Origin: JAFASC01 sp034669505
GTDB taxonomy: Bacteria > Pseudomonadota > Alphaproteobacteria > Rhizobiales > Beijerinckiaceae
Direction of reading: 5' to 3'
DNA: 64,000 nt
Assembly: GCA_034669505.1 (NCBI GenBank)
Contig: JAXDNJ010000020.1
Coordinates: 35,275-99,274 of the forward strand
The first letter of the stretch is position 1; each line of letters opens with the position of its first letter. Below, piece by piece: positions 33,173 through 42,866 of the stretch. A program made the translations under genes and the position numbers. The notes beneath the pieces are model-generated. The model made no database searches. It was not told the origin of the DNA and saw only the letters and a program-made list of their open reading frames with translations.

Positions 33173-34686
33173 GTCTCGCTGACCGGCTTGCCGCCGACGT
33201 CAAGTAACAGGCGAATTTCGGAATAGGTTTCGCTGCCGGGGTCGATGTCGAACACGACCCGGCAGAGTTTGCGGTTGGAGTAGAAATAGACGCGGCTGAT
33301 CGAGATCGAGCCCGGTGTGGTGCTGAGGATCGGCTTCATGCCGGCGGTGCGTTGCGGATCGGCGAAGACCTCGCCGGTGAACGCAACGATAAAGCGCCGG
33401 CGCCTCGCATTGCCGGCGCCGCGACCGCCGCGCGAGAGAGACACCGAAGCAAACGCCGGTTTAGCCGGTGGCTGCCAGCACCAGAACTGCCGATAGGCGA
33501 AGGCCGATTCCTGTGCCAACGGCTGATTTGGACGCCAGTAAGCGACCATGTTGCTGTTGATTTCGGACTCCGAGGGAATTTCGACGAGTTGAACGCTGCC
33601 CGCCCCCCAGTCGCCGATCGGCTCGATCCAAAGCGAGGGCCGCGTCTCCCATTTCTGGTCGTCGTCCTGGTAGGAATTGAAGTCCCGGTCCCGCATCAGG
33701 AACCCGAATCCTTTCGGATTATCGTCGACGAAGGACGATACCTGGAGGGTCTCGCGATTGGCGACGGGGCGCCAGATCCACTCGTCGCGCCCGGTGAGCA
33801 TTTGCAGGCCATTGACCTCACAGACGGCGGGGCGCACGTCGTCGGTTCGTCGTCGGTCGATCGGGCCGAAGAGATAGGCCGCGCTCATCGCGCCCAGGCC
33901 AAAATGATCGATCGCAACGCGCGGGATGAGGGTCGCTTCGGTGTCGATGATCGTCGCTTCCCCCGGCCGAAGGGTAAAGCGGTAGGCCCCAGTGACGCTC
34001 TCCGAATCGAGCAGCCCGTAGATCACCAGCGTGTTCGAGGCGGGCGTGGGTTTTTCGATCCAAATCGCTTTGAAGGCCGGAAACTCTTCGCCGCGCGGAT
34101 CGCCGGTGCGGATCGTCAGACCACGGGCCGTCGCACCAAGCGTTTGGCCGCGCGCGATCGCGCGAAAGAAACTCGCACCCTGGAAAATTGCTGCGTCGCC
34201 GAAGCCGCCACCCTCGCGCGGCTGCAGCACGCGAAATCCGGAAAAGCCGAGATTGGGCAGCATTGCCGGGACCTGTAGCGCGCCGAAATCGAACTGCGAT
34301 GGGCTGTAAGTGAGTTGCCGGGGCGCGCCGCCCTCAAGGAGATAGATCTGCATCGGGGCCGAGAAGATGAACCCGCGATGCAGTGGCTCGACCGCGAACC
34401 CGACATTGTCGCCGGCCCAGATCACGGCCTCGGGGCGGGCACGGATCGCCACGTACTGATCGTAGCCAAGATTGCTGAACGGCGCGGGGAGGGCGCTGCC
34501 CGGCACTTGGAACGGCTGCTTGGCGAATGTGCGCGCAAGATCAATGACGTTGCTGAAGCCGAAGGGTGCGGCGTCCGGCGCGTTCTGCCCCTGCGCGGTG
34601 GCAGCGCCAGCGGCCGCGATCAACCCTCCCATCCCGGTTGCAAGCCCGCCTGCGGTGAACTTCAGGACATCTCGGCGTTGCAGCAT
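33148..34686 (-). CDS. opgG: Periplasmic glucan biosynthesis protein OpgG/OpgD
   Basis: 512 residues. The N-terminus MLQRRDVLKFTAGGLATG is a twin-arginine (Tat) signal followed by a hydrophobic stretch ending AATAQG. Tat export is typical of OpgD; OpgG of E. coli uses Sec. The mature protein has the MdoG fold: DLARTFAKQPFQVPGSALPAPFSNLGYDQY, GAMSAAYLFGP, and SFVDDNPKGFGFLMRDRDFNSYQDDDQKWE. It acts in the periplasm on glucan backbone length or branching. It is upstream of and coupled to opgH. Confidence 0.93.
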   Translation of the reverse strand: MLQRRDVLKFTAGGLATGMGGLIAAAGAATAQGQNAPDAAPFGFSNVIDLARTFAKQPFQVPGSALPAPFSNLGYDQYVAIRARPEAVIWAGDNVGFAVEPLHRGFIFSAPMQIYLLEGGAPRQLTYSPSQFDFGALQVPAMLPNLGFSGFRVLQPREGGGFGDAAIFQGASFFRAIARGQTLGATARGLTIRTGDPRGEEFPAFKAIWIEKPTPASNTLVIYGLLDSESVTGAYRFTLRPGEATIIDTEATLIPRVAIDHFGLGAMSAAYLFGPIDRRRTDDVRPAVCEVNGLQMLTGRDEWIWRPVANRETLQVSSFVDDNPKGFGFLMRDRDFNSYQDDDQKWETRPSLWIEPIGDWGAGSVQLVEIPSESEINSNMVAYWRPNQPLAQESAFAYRQFWCWQPPAKPAFASVSLSRGGRGAGNARRRRFIVAFTGEVFADPQRTAGMKPILSTTPGSISISRVYFYSNRKLCRVVFDIDPGSETYSEIRLLLDVGGKPVSETWLYRWTA

Positions 34687-34936
34687 CGGGCGCTTGAAAA
34701 CTCAGTGGCTACGCAGATTGCGGCTCGCAAATGGCGGGCCGAAATCACTTGACCCTGTATAGCCGATCGCAATGTGCACCTGCGAGACGATTTTGCGGTT
34801 TTTTCCGGCGGGGCCTTAACGCCCATGCCACGGCTGTTTTCTCGTCCTGTTTACCCTGTGCGTATTTTGGCCGCGCTTCAGAGGCACTGAAAGTGCGATT
34901 ATCAAGCGCGATTTTCGCCACAACCAGCAACCCTCG

Positions 34937-36310
34937 ATGGACGCGGCCGTCTCGAATTCACGCCGATCACTCGCGGTGATCCTCGCCGCCGGCGAGGGCA
35001 CGCGGATGAAATCTGCTGTGCCGAAAGTGCTGCACAGGATAGCCGGGCGCACCTTGCTTGCTCATGTGCTTGGCGCGGTGCGGGAGTCGGAGACCCGAGA
35101 TGTCGTCGTCGTCGTCGGGCCTTGTGGCGAGGATGTCGCCGCCGAAGCGCGGCGAATCTTCCCCGGCGCATCCGTTCATGTGCAGGCCGAACGCCGCGGC
35201 ACCGCGCACGCGGTGCTGGCCGCACGCGATGCCTTGGGCAGGGGCCACGACGATGTCCTCGTCCTGTTCGCCGACACGCCGCTCATCGACCCCGCCACGC
35301 TGAGGCGTTTGCGAGACGCGCTCGCGCAAGACAATGCTGTCGTCGCCCTCGGCTTCGAGGCGCAGGACCCGACCGGCTATGGCCGCCTCGTCCGAGATGC
35401 CGGCGGGGGGCTCGTCGCCATCCGCGAGCACAAGGATGCGAGCGCGGCTGAGCGGGCGCTGACCCTTTGCAATGCCGGGCTGATGGCTCTCTCCGGCCGT
35501 CAGGCGCTGGCGATACTCGAGGCAATCGGCAATGACAATGCGCAGCGCGAGTTTTACCTGCCCGATGCCGTCGCGGTCGCGCGCAAGTCCGGCCTTCAGG
35601 CCGGCACAATTCTCGCCTCAGAGGAAGAGGTGATGGGGATCAACGATCGCGTCCAACTCGCCGAGGCCGAAGCCGTGATGCAAAAGCGCCTGCGCGAAAA
35701 GGCGATGCGCAACGGCGCGACGCTGGTCGCGCCGGAAACGGTCTTCTTTGCCGCGGATACAGAAATCGGGCGGGACGTCGTGATCGAGCCTCACGTCGTG
35801 TTCGGTCCGGGCGTCGTCATCGCGGACGGTGCCGTCATCCATTCCTTCTCGCATCTCGAAGGCGCACGCATCGGCAAAGGCGTTTCGGTCGGCCCGTTTG
35901 CGCGGCTGCGCCCCGGGGCCAACCTGCAGGAAGGCTCGCGGGTCGGCAATTTCGTCGAGGTCAAGGCCGCCGATATCGGCCGCGGCGCCAAGGTGAACCA
36001 TCTGAGCTACATCGGCGACGCCACTATCGGCGCGGCATCCAACATCGGCGCCGGCACGATCACCTGCAATTACGACGGCTCCGCCAAGCACCGCACCGAA
36101 ATCGGCGCGAATGCTTTCGTCGGCACCAATTCGTCGCTCGTCGCGCCGGTAAAGATCGGGGCGGGTGCTTATATCGGCTCCGGCTCCGTCATCACGGAAG
36201 ATGTCGCCCCCGACGCGCTCGCGCTCGGACGCGGTCGCCAGGTGGAGAAGCCGGGCTGGGCCAAGGAATTCCGGGACCGCCGCAAGGGCGTCAAGACCGG
36301 ACACAAGTGA
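34937..36310 (+). CDS. glmU: Bifunctional UDP-GlcNAc pyrophosphorylase / glucosamine-1-P acetyltransferase GlmU
   Basis: 457 residues. The N-terminal pyrophosphorylase domain (about 1-235) carries LAVILAAGEGTRMKSAVPKVLH, the uridyl-site motif and Lys. The C-terminal left-handed beta-helix (about 255-450) carries the hexapeptide repeats (LRPGANLQEGSRVGNFVEVK; GAGTITCNYDGSAKHRTEIG) with the acetyl-transfer residues. It makes UDP-N-acetylglucosamine for peptidoglycan and LPS. It starts an operon with glmS, seven bases apart, so both dedicated GlcNAc steps are co-expressed. Confidence 0.97.
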   Translation: MDAAVSNSRRSLAVILAAGEGTRMKSAVPKVLHRIAGRTLLAHVLGAVRESETRDVVVVVGPCGEDVAAEARRIFPGASVHVQAERRGTAHAVLAARDALGRGHDDVLVLFADTPLIDPATLRRLRDALAQDNAVVALGFEAQDPTGYGRLVRDAGGGLVAIREHKDASAAERALTLCNAGLMALSGRQALAILEAIGNDNAQREFYLPDAVAVARKSGLQAGTILASEEEVMGINDRVQLAEAEAVMQKRLREKAMRNGATLVAPETVFFAADTEIGRDVVIEPHVVFGPGVVIADGAVIHSFSHLEGARIGKGVSVGPFARLRPGANLQEGSRVGNFVEVKAADIGRGAKVNHLSYIGDATIGAASNIGAGTITCNYDGSAKHRTEIGANAFVGTNSSLVAPVKIGAGAYIGSGSVITEDVAPDALALGRGRQVEKPGWAKEFRDRRKGVKTGHK

Positions 36311-36317
36311 GGGCATC

Positions 36318-38144
36318 ATGTGCGGGATCGTCGGAATTTTGGGGACCACGCCCGTCGCGGATTCGATCGTCGAGGCGCTAAAGCGGCTCGAATATCGCGG
36401 CTACGATTCAGCCGGCATCGCCACATTGGAGGGGGGCCATCTGACGCGGCGGCGCGCCGAGGGCAAACTTAAGAACCTCGAACTGCGCCTGTCCGAATCG
36501 CCCCTCGAAGGCGTGATCGGTATCGGACACACGCGTTGGGCGACGCATGGCCGCCCGAACGAAGCCAACGCCCACCCGCATGCGAGCGACCGGCTCGCCG
36601 TGGTCCACAACGGCATCATCGAAAATTTCCGCGAGCTTCGCGAGGAGCTTAGAGGCAAAGGCTACACCTTCACGACAGAGACGGACACGGAAGTCGTCGC
36701 GCATCTGGTCTCCGCGGAAATGCGCAAAGGCCTCGATCCCGTCGACGCGGTGGCCGCGTCCCTGCCGCGGCTCAAAGGCGCCTTCGCGCTCGCCTTCCTT
36801 TTCGAAGGTGTCGAGGACCTGCTGATCGGCGCCCGGCAGGGGCCGCCGCTTGCGGTCGGCTGGGGCGCGGACGAAATGTATCTCGGTTCCGACGCGCTAG
36901 CGCTCGCGCCGTTCACCGACGTCATCACCTACCTCGAAGACGGCGACTGGGTTGTGCTCCGCCCGGGCCGGGCGGAGTTCCATGACGAGCACGGCAACAT
37001 CGTCGAGCGCGTGAAGCAGCGCACCGTCGCCGGCGCTTTGCTCGTCGAGCGCGGCAATCACCGCCATTTCATGGCGAAGGAAATCCACGAGCAGCCCGAA
37101 GTCGTGGCGCGCACGCTCGCCCACTACCTCGATATGTCGCAGGGCAGGGTGCACCTGCCGTTCGAATTCCCCTTCGATCCGAACGATCTCGAGCGCATCA
37201 CGATCGCCGCCTGCGGCACTGCGTACTATGCCGCGATCGTCGCGAAATACTGGTTCGAGCGTTTTGCCCGGCTAGCGGTCGACGTGGATGTCGCCTCGGA
37301 ATTCCGTTACCGCGAGGCGCCGCTGCCGGAGCGCGGGCTGATGATCCTCGTCTCGCAATCAGGCGAGACGGCGGACACCCGCGCCTCACTGCACTACGCG
37401 CGAAGCCAAAGGCAGCACATCCTTTCGGTCGTGAACGTACCGAGTTCGACGATCGCGCGTGAAAGCAATATCGTCGCGCCGACGCTCGCCGGGCCGGAGA
37501 TCGGAGTCGCCTCGACCAAGGCGTTGACCTGTCAGCTATCGGTTCTGGCCTGCCTCGCGCTCGCACTCGGCCGCGCCCGCGGCAAAATTTCAGCGGAAGA
37601 GGAATCGCGTCTCGTCAGTGAGCTCATGGCGCTGCCGGGTCTTATGGCCGAGGTGCTGAAGCGCGAGGCGACCATCGAGACGATCGCGCATTCCTTCGCC
37701 AAGGTGCAGAGCGTGCTCTATCTCGGGCGCGGCACCAATTACCCGCTGGCGCTTGAAGGGGCGCTGAAACTCAAGGAAATCTCCTACATCCATGCCGAGG
37801 GTTATGCCGCCGGCGAATTGAAGCACGGGCCGATCGCGTTGATCGACGAGGTCATGCCCGTCGTCGTCATCGCGCCGAGTGACCGCGCGCTGGAAAAGAC
37901 GGTGTCCAACGTGCAGGAGGTCGCCGCGCGCGGAGGGCGCATCATCCTGATCGGCGACGCAAAGGCGGCGGAGGCGGCTTCTGTCGATCTCGCTGGCTTT
38001 GTCGAAATGCCGGCGATGGCGCCGGATTTTGCGCCGATCGTCTATGCCCTGCCGGTGCAGCTGCTCGCCTATCACGCCGCGGTGTTCATGGGCAAAGACG
38101 TCGACCAGCCGCGTAATCTGGCGAAGAGTGTGACGGTGGAGTAG
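36318..38144 (+). CDS. glmS: Glutamine-fructose-6-phosphate aminotransferase (isomerizing) GlmS
   Basis: 608 residues, standard length. It begins MCGIVGILG, where Cys2 is the glutaminase nucleophile after Met removal; LEYRGYDSAG and HTRWATHGRPNEANAHPH follow. Two SIS isomerase domains fill the rest (CGTAYYAAIVAKYW; SQSGETADTRASL; GRGTNYPLALEGALKLKEISYIHAEGY). It ends AKSVTVE, the conserved C-terminus. It converts fructose-6-phosphate and glutamine to glucosamine-6-phosphate. No glmS ribozyme is seen upstream; the short gap to glmU leaves no room. Confidence 0.97.
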   Translation: MCGIVGILGTTPVADSIVEALKRLEYRGYDSAGIATLEGGHLTRRRAEGKLKNLELRLSESPLEGVIGIGHTRWATHGRPNEANAHPHASDRLAVVHNGIIENFRELREELRGKGYTFTTETDTEVVAHLVSAEMRKGLDPVDAVAASLPRLKGAFALAFLFEGVEDLLIGARQGPPLAVGWGADEMYLGSDALALAPFTDVITYLEDGDWVVLRPGRAEFHDEHGNIVERVKQRTVAGALLVERGNHRHFMAKEIHEQPEVVARTLAHYLDMSQGRVHLPFEFPFDPNDLERITIAACGTAYYAAIVAKYWFERFARLAVDVDVASEFRYREAPLPERGLMILVSQSGETADTRASLHYARSQRQHILSVVNVPSSTIARESNIVAPTLAGPEIGVASTKALTCQLSVLACLALALGRARGKISAEEESRLVSELMALPGLMAEVLKREATIETIAHSFAKVQSVLYLGRGTNYPLALEGALKLKEISYIHAEGYAAGELKHGPIALIDEVMPVVVIAPSDRALEKTVSNVQEVAARGGRIILIGDAKAAEAASVDLAGFVEMPAMAPDFAPIVYALPVQLLAYHAAVFMGKDVDQPRNLAKSVTVE

Positions 38145-38223
38145 GGACCTTCAGCTGCCTTGCCTTCGCTCTCCGCGCGGCCCATGTTGCGGCGCGATAG
38201 AATGAGGGGCCGGCACCCGCCTG

Positions 38224-38970
38224 ATGACCGACTTTTCCCCCCGCCCCGCGGCGCCTGATCCCGGCGCGCTGTTCGTTCCCGCCAGGCCGCGCGGCGCCGG
38301 GGCGCGGCTGCGCAATTACTTCCTCACCGGCCTCGTCATCGCCGGACCGCTCGCGGTCACCGCGTGGATCGTGTGGTGGTTCATCAACACGATCGACGGC
38401 TGGGTCACCCCGCTGATCCCGACGGTGCTGCGGCCGGATCGCTATCTGCCCTTCCACATGCCGGGCGTTGGCGTGATCGTGGCGCTTGTCGGGCTGACGC
38501 TGCTCGGCTTCCTCGCCGCCAATCTTGCCGGACGCACGCTGCTTCGCCTCGGCGAGGCAATCCTCAACCGCATGCCGGTCATCCGCGGCATCTACAAAAG
38601 CGCGAAACAGATTTTCGAGACCATCTTCTCACAATCCGGCACGTCGTTCCGGCGCGTCGGCCTGGTGGAGTTTCCCGCCAAAGGCAATTGGTCTGTTGTG
38701 TTCATCTCGTCGCCGCCGGCCGGCACGGTACTCGACAATTTGTCGACGGAAGAGCATCTCGGCGTTTTCCTGCCGTGCTCGCCCAACCCAACGACAGGCT
38801 TCTTCTTCTATTTGCCGGCGCATGATGTGATCGAAATCCCGATGACGCCGGACGATGCCGCGAAGCTCATCATGTCCGCGGGCCTCATCCAGCCCGAGAT
38901 ACAGGCAAAGCTCAGCGCGTTTGCCGAGGAGACGAAGCGGCGGCGGCTGGAAGGCGGCGAGGCGGCGTAG
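38224..38970 (+). CDS. DUF502 family membrane protein
   Basis: 248 residues. Two membrane helices (YFLTGLVIAGPLAVTAWIVWWF; VGVIVALVGLTLLGFLAANL) are followed by the DUF502 core RMPVIRGIYKSAKQIFETIFSQSGTSFRRVGLVEFP and GVFLPCSPNPTTGFFFYLPAHDVIEIPMTPDDAAKLIMSAG. The function is unknown; the family is widespread in proteobacteria and often adjoins recG, as here (convergent, three-base gap). It lies 79 bases after glmS on the same strand and may be co-transcribed. Confidence 0.9.
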   Translation: MTDFSPRPAAPDPGALFVPARPRGAGARLRNYFLTGLVIAGPLAVTAWIVWWFINTIDGWVTPLIPTVLRPDRYLPFHMPGVGVIVALVGLTLLGFLAANLAGRTLLRLGEAILNRMPVIRGIYKSAKQIFETIFSQSGTSFRRVGLVEFPAKGNWSVVFISSPPAGTVLDNLSTEEHLGVFLPCSPNPTTGFFFYLPAHDVIEIPMTPDDAAKLIMSAGLIQPEIQAKLSAFAEETKRRRLEGGEAA

Positions 38971-38973
38971 CAC

Positions 38974-41079
38974 TCACCCCGAGCGCAACAGCCGCACAGC
39001 CTCGTCACGCTCGAACAAATACAAGAGCACCCGCAGCGCATGGCCGCGCGCGCTTTTCAAATCCGGATCGCTGCGCAGGATGAGCTCCGCATCGTCGCGC
39101 GCGGCGGCGAGGAGATGCGCATGCACGTCGAGCCGCGCGATGCGGAAGCCCGGCGCGCCGGATTGGCGCGTGCCGAGCACTTCGCCTTCGCCGCGGAGTT
39201 TCAGGTCCATCTCGGCGATACGGAACCCGTCCTCCGTCTCGCGTAGAGTTTCGAGCCGGGCTTTTGCCGTCTCGTTCAGCGGGCCTTTGTAGAGCAGGAG
39301 GCAGGACGAGCGCGCCTCGCCGCGTCCGACGCGCCCGCGCAATTGATGCAATTGCGCGAGGCCGAAACGCTCGGCGTGCTCGATGACCATGACCGTCGCT
39401 TCCGGCACGTCGACGCCAACTTCAATCACTGTCGTCGCCACAAGAATCGGCCTGTCGCCGAGCTGGAACGCGGCCATCGCGCGATCCTTGTCGCTGCCCT
39501 TCATGCGGCCGTGCACGAGCCCGACTTTGTCGCCGAAGATGCGCACGAGATCGGCATGGCGCTCGGTCGCGGCGGCGAGATCGCTGGTCTCGCTCTCCTC
39601 GACAAGCGGACAGACCCAGTAGATGCGGGCACCGTTCTGCATCGCGCGGCCGATTGCCTCGGTCACCTCGCCGATGCGCTCGACCGGCACGGCGCGCGTG
39701 TCGATCGGCTGCCGCCCCGCGGGCTTCTCCGTCAGCGACGACACGTCCATGTCGCCGAAATAGGTGAGCACGAGCGTGCGGGGGATCGGCGTTGCCGTCA
39801 TGACGAGGACGTCGGCGGTCGCACCTTTCCCGCCGAGGGCGAGACGCTGGTGCACGCCGAAACGATGCTGCTCGTCGACGACGGCAAGCGCAAGATCACG
39901 GAAAGCCACGCCTTCTTCGATGAGCGCATGCGTGCCGACCGCGATGTCGATGTGGCCTGCGTGAAGTCCGTCAAGTGTGCGGGCGCGGTCCGCAGGTTTA
40001 TCGCGTCCCGTGAGTAGCGCGATGCGCAAACCTGCGGCGTCGGCGAGCGGCGCGATGCGGGCAAAATGCTGGCGCGCCAAAATCTCGGTCGGCGCCATCA
40101 TCGCCGCCTGACTTCCCGCCTCGACGACATGCGCCATCGCGAGCAGCGCGACCAGCGTTTTGCCCGATCCGACATCGCCCTGCAGCAGACGCAGCATGCG
40201 CTTGTCGGAGGAAAGATCGGCGCGGATTTCCGCGAGTGCCTGTTCTTGCGAACGCGTCAACGAAAAGGCCAGGCTCGCTTTAATCTCTCGAATAATCGTG
40301 CCATGGGCCTTGCTTGCGCGTCCGGCTGATCTGCGCATGCGCGCGCGCACCAGCCGCAAGGCAAGCTGCTGGCTCATAAGCTCGTCGTAGGCGAGCCGCG
40401 TGTAAGCGGGGTTTCCCGGTAGGATCGCGCTTGGCTCGGCGGGATGATGGATCGCGTCGAGCGCGCCGGCAAAATCGGGAAAGTTCTGCGCGGCAACAAA
40501 CGAGGCATCGAGCCACTCGGGTACACCCTGCGGCATGCGCTGCAAGGCGGCATCTACCGCGCGCGCAACGCCGCGCGGCTGTAATCCTTGCGTTGCGCCA
40601 TAAACCGGCTCGACGGCTGCGAGATTGTGCACCGCTTCGGCATCGAGCACGCGATCGGGATGCACGATCTGGCGATAGCCGTCGTAAAGTTCGAGCCGTC
40701 CCGACACGAAGCGCCGCGCGCCGATCGGCAGACTCTTTTCGATCCAGCTGACATTCGCCATGAAGAAGACGAGCTGCACGTCGCCCGTGTCGTCCTCGAC
40801 ATGCACGCGGTACGGGCCTTTGGCGTAGCGCCCGCCCGGCGGGCGGTGCTCGGTGACGCGCACATCAAGGACGACCTGCGTACCGATCTCGGCGTCAATG
40901 ATTTTCGGCCGCGCCCGCCGGTCGATCGTGTCGTAGGGAAGATGAAAGAGAAGATCGACGACCCGCGCCGCGCCGCCCGTCGGCGCCAGCAGCCGGTCGA
41001 ACAGGAGCGCACTCTTCGGCCCGACGCCTGAGAGGGTGGAAACGGAGGCAAACAGCGGATCAAGCAAGGACGGGCGCAT
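38974..41079 (-). CDS. recG: ATP-dependent DNA helicase RecG
   Basis: 701 residues, typical length. The N-terminal wedge/OB domain remodels stalled forks. The helicase domains carry Walker A (LLQGDVGSGKTLVALLAMA), motif II DEQH (VVDEQHRFGVHQRLALG), motif III VMTATPIPRTL, and motifs V-VI (EVGVDVPEATVMVIEHAERFGLAQLHQLRGRVGR). RecG regresses replication forks and processes Holliday junctions and R-loops. Start MRPSLLDPLFASVSTLSGVG is canonical. Confidence 0.97.
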   Translation of the reverse strand: MRPSLLDPLFASVSTLSGVGPKSALLFDRLLAPTGGAARVVDLLFHLPYDTIDRRARPKIIDAEIGTQVVLDVRVTEHRPPGGRYAKGPYRVHVEDDTGDVQLVFFMANVSWIEKSLPIGARRFVSGRLELYDGYRQIVHPDRVLDAEAVHNLAAVEPVYGATQGLQPRGVARAVDAALQRMPQGVPEWLDASFVAAQNFPDFAGALDAIHHPAEPSAILPGNPAYTRLAYDELMSQQLALRLVRARMRRSAGRASKAHGTIIREIKASLAFSLTRSQEQALAEIRADLSSDKRMLRLLQGDVGSGKTLVALLAMAHVVEAGSQAAMMAPTEILARQHFARIAPLADAAGLRIALLTGRDKPADRARTLDGLHAGHIDIAVGTHALIEEGVAFRDLALAVVDEQHRFGVHQRLALGGKGATADVLVMTATPIPRTLVLTYFGDMDVSSLTEKPAGRQPIDTRAVPVERIGEVTEAIGRAMQNGARIYWVCPLVEESETSDLAAATERHADLVRIFGDKVGLVHGRMKGSDKDRAMAAFQLGDRPILVATTVIEVGVDVPEATVMVIEHAERFGLAQLHQLRGRVGRGEARSSCLLLYKGPLNETAKARLETLRETEDGFRIAEMDLKLRGEGEVLGTRQSGAPGFRIARLDVHAHLLAAARDDAELILRSDPDLKSARGHALRVLLYLFERDEAVRLLRSG

Positions 41080-41422
41080 TCGGCGCTATTGTGCCGATCG
41101 ACGCCGGCTTGTCATGGCCGCACCCATATTGCCTCGGCCTGCCGTCGGCAACACCTTGTGCTTCCTCTATCACCTCCTGACCACCGCCCGGTGAGCGTGG
41201 CGCAGGGCTACACGCCGAGGTGGCAGATGTGGCCGATCCCGAAGCCGCGCGACCGGGTTGCCGTGCAACTCACGCCGGCTTGACGCGTAGCCGCTTGGCT
41301 CGCCCCCAAGATCGCTCTGAGAGTGGCGCATGAATGCCATTTTTTGCCCTTTCTTGGCGTTCAATCCCCGCGGTGATACAAATGAGGTGTCCTCGCGGGG
41401 CAATTTCTTCTCGGCAGGTGCC
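41080..41422 (+). promoter_or_regulatory. Promoter/leader region of the sensor kinase gene
   Basis: About 340 bases lie between recG (minus) and the preferred kinase start. No gene is recognised. A hairpin CCCCGCG...CGCGGGG (41366-41400, 21-base loop) lies just before the kinase start. An in-frame extension of 31 codons (from an ATG at 41330) crosses it, but its codon choice is unlike the genes around it. It is therefore taken as leader. Confidence 0.35.
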
Positions 41423-42856
41423 ATGGGCCAGGTCCAATCTCTGCAGCTGCAGGGCAATGCAGGAGCCGCCATCCACGTCCATCCGGCGGGGATCGGTGGC
41501 ATCAACCAGGACGAATTCGATTTCCGGGACTTCTTCGAGAATGGCGCTATGTCGCTCCATCTCGTTGGTCGCGACGGCACGATTCTACATGCCAACAAAG
41601 CCGAGTTGGACCTTCTTGGCTACAACGCCGAGGAGTATATTGGCCGCCCCATCGCGGAATTTCACGCCGATCCAGAGGTAATCGCCGACATCCTTGCGCG
41701 GCTCACCCGCGGCGAAAAGCTGGAAAAATATCCCGCTCGCCTGCGCGCCCGGGACGGCTCCATCAAGCACGTCGAGATCACGTCCAGCGTCCAGTTTCGC
41801 GACGGGGAGTTCATCAATACCCGTTGCTTCACCGTCGATGTGACTGAGCTCATGCGCGCCCGCGAGGAAGTCAGGCGACGGGATGACCAGCTTCGGCAAG
41901 TGCTTGAAGCCCTCCCTGCCGCGATCTACACGACCGACCCCGCGGGAAAGATCACGTATTACAATCCCGCGGCGGCCGCACTTGCTGGACGCAAGCCGGA
42001 GCTCGGCACGGATGAATGGTGCGTGACATTCCGTCTGTTTACCCCCGACGGCAAGGAGCTGCCCCACCACGCCTGCCCGATGGCTGTGGCCTTAAAAGAG
42101 AACCGCGCCATTCGCGGCGTGGAAGCGCTGGCCCAGCGCCCCGACGGCACCCTTGTTCCCTTCCTGCCCTTCCCCACTCCCATACATGATGAGAACGGCG
42201 AGTTGGTTGGCGCCGTGAACATGCTGGTCGATATCAGCGAGCGCAAGCACGCGGAAACTCACCAGCGCATGCTGCTCGATGAGCTGAACCACCGCGTCAA
42301 GAACAACATGCAGATGCTTTATGGCCTGCTTCGTTCGGCACAGCGCGAGACACAGAGTGCCGAAGCTCAGGCAGTGATCGCCGACGCAAGCCACCGCGTC
42401 GCTGCGATGGCAGCTGCGCAACAGCTTTTGTACACGGACCACAATTCCCGCAGCTTCGGCGTCAACGAATTCCTCCACGCGGTTTGCGGCAGCGCCCGGC
42501 AGGCGTTTGGCAAGCAAATCTCTGTGCGGATCGAGGCGGAAGAAGGCCAGCTCTCGAACGATGTCTCAATGCCGCTGGCCCTTATCGTCAATGAACTTCT
42601 GACCAATGCGGCCAAGCATGGGGTGAACGGGCGCGGCATGGGGGAGATTGCACTGGCATTGAAGCGGGTCGACGGTCAGATCTTGCTGACCGTTGAAGAT
42701 GACGGTCCTGGATTCACGTTGCAGGAGACAGGCCGGCGTTCGTCCGGCCTTGGCCTGGTCAAGGGGTTGTGCCGGCAGCTTCGCGGGACCTTCACGGTCG
42801 AGGGTGGTAGGGGAGCGCGCTGCATGGTCCGCTTTCCAGAAAGTCACCTTCAGTAA
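41423..42856 (+). CDS. PAS-domain sensor histidine kinase, HisKA_2 type
   Basis: 477 residues. The first PAS domain (about 38-150: HLVGRDGTILHANKAELDLLGYNAEEYIGRPI) and second PAS domain (about 165-285: AIYTTDPAGKITYYNPAAAALAG) lead to a HisKA_2 dimerisation domain with phosphoacceptor His290 in LDELNHRVKNNMQML. The ATPase domain follows, with N-box IVNELLTNAAKHG and G-box VEDDGPGFTLQ. It has no membrane helix, so it senses a cytoplasmic signal (light, redox or small ligand). A receiver gene follows 10 bases later as its probable partner. An alternative start at 41330 adds 31 residues. Confidence 0.9.
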   Translation: MGQVQSLQLQGNAGAAIHVHPAGIGGINQDEFDFRDFFENGAMSLHLVGRDGTILHANKAELDLLGYNAEEYIGRPIAEFHADPEVIADILARLTRGEKLEKYPARLRARDGSIKHVEITSSVQFRDGEFINTRCFTVDVTELMRAREEVRRRDDQLRQVLEALPAAIYTTDPAGKITYYNPAAAALAGRKPELGTDEWCVTFRLFTPDGKELPHHACPMAVALKENRAIRGVEALAQRPDGTLVPFLPFPTPIHDENGELVGAVNMLVDISERKHAETHQRMLLDELNHRVKNNMQMLYGLLRSAQRETQSAEAQAVIADASHRVAAMAAAQQLLYTDHNSRSFGVNEFLHAVCGSARQAFGKQISVRIEAEEGQLSNDVSMPLALIVNELLTNAAKHGVNGRGMGEIALALKRVDGQILLTVEDDGPGFTLQETGRRSSGLGLVKGLCRQLRGTFTVEGGRGARCMVRFPESHLQ

Positions 42857-42866
42857 ATCGCGCGTC

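Noticed and set aside
34687..34936. Small open frames between opgG and glmU
   Set aside because: Both strands show short frames with no ribosome site or domain; the 250 bases most likely hold the divergent promoters of opgGH and glmUS.
36311..36317. glmS ribozyme
   Set aside because: The gap between glmU and glmS is only seven bases, so no ribozyme can be present.
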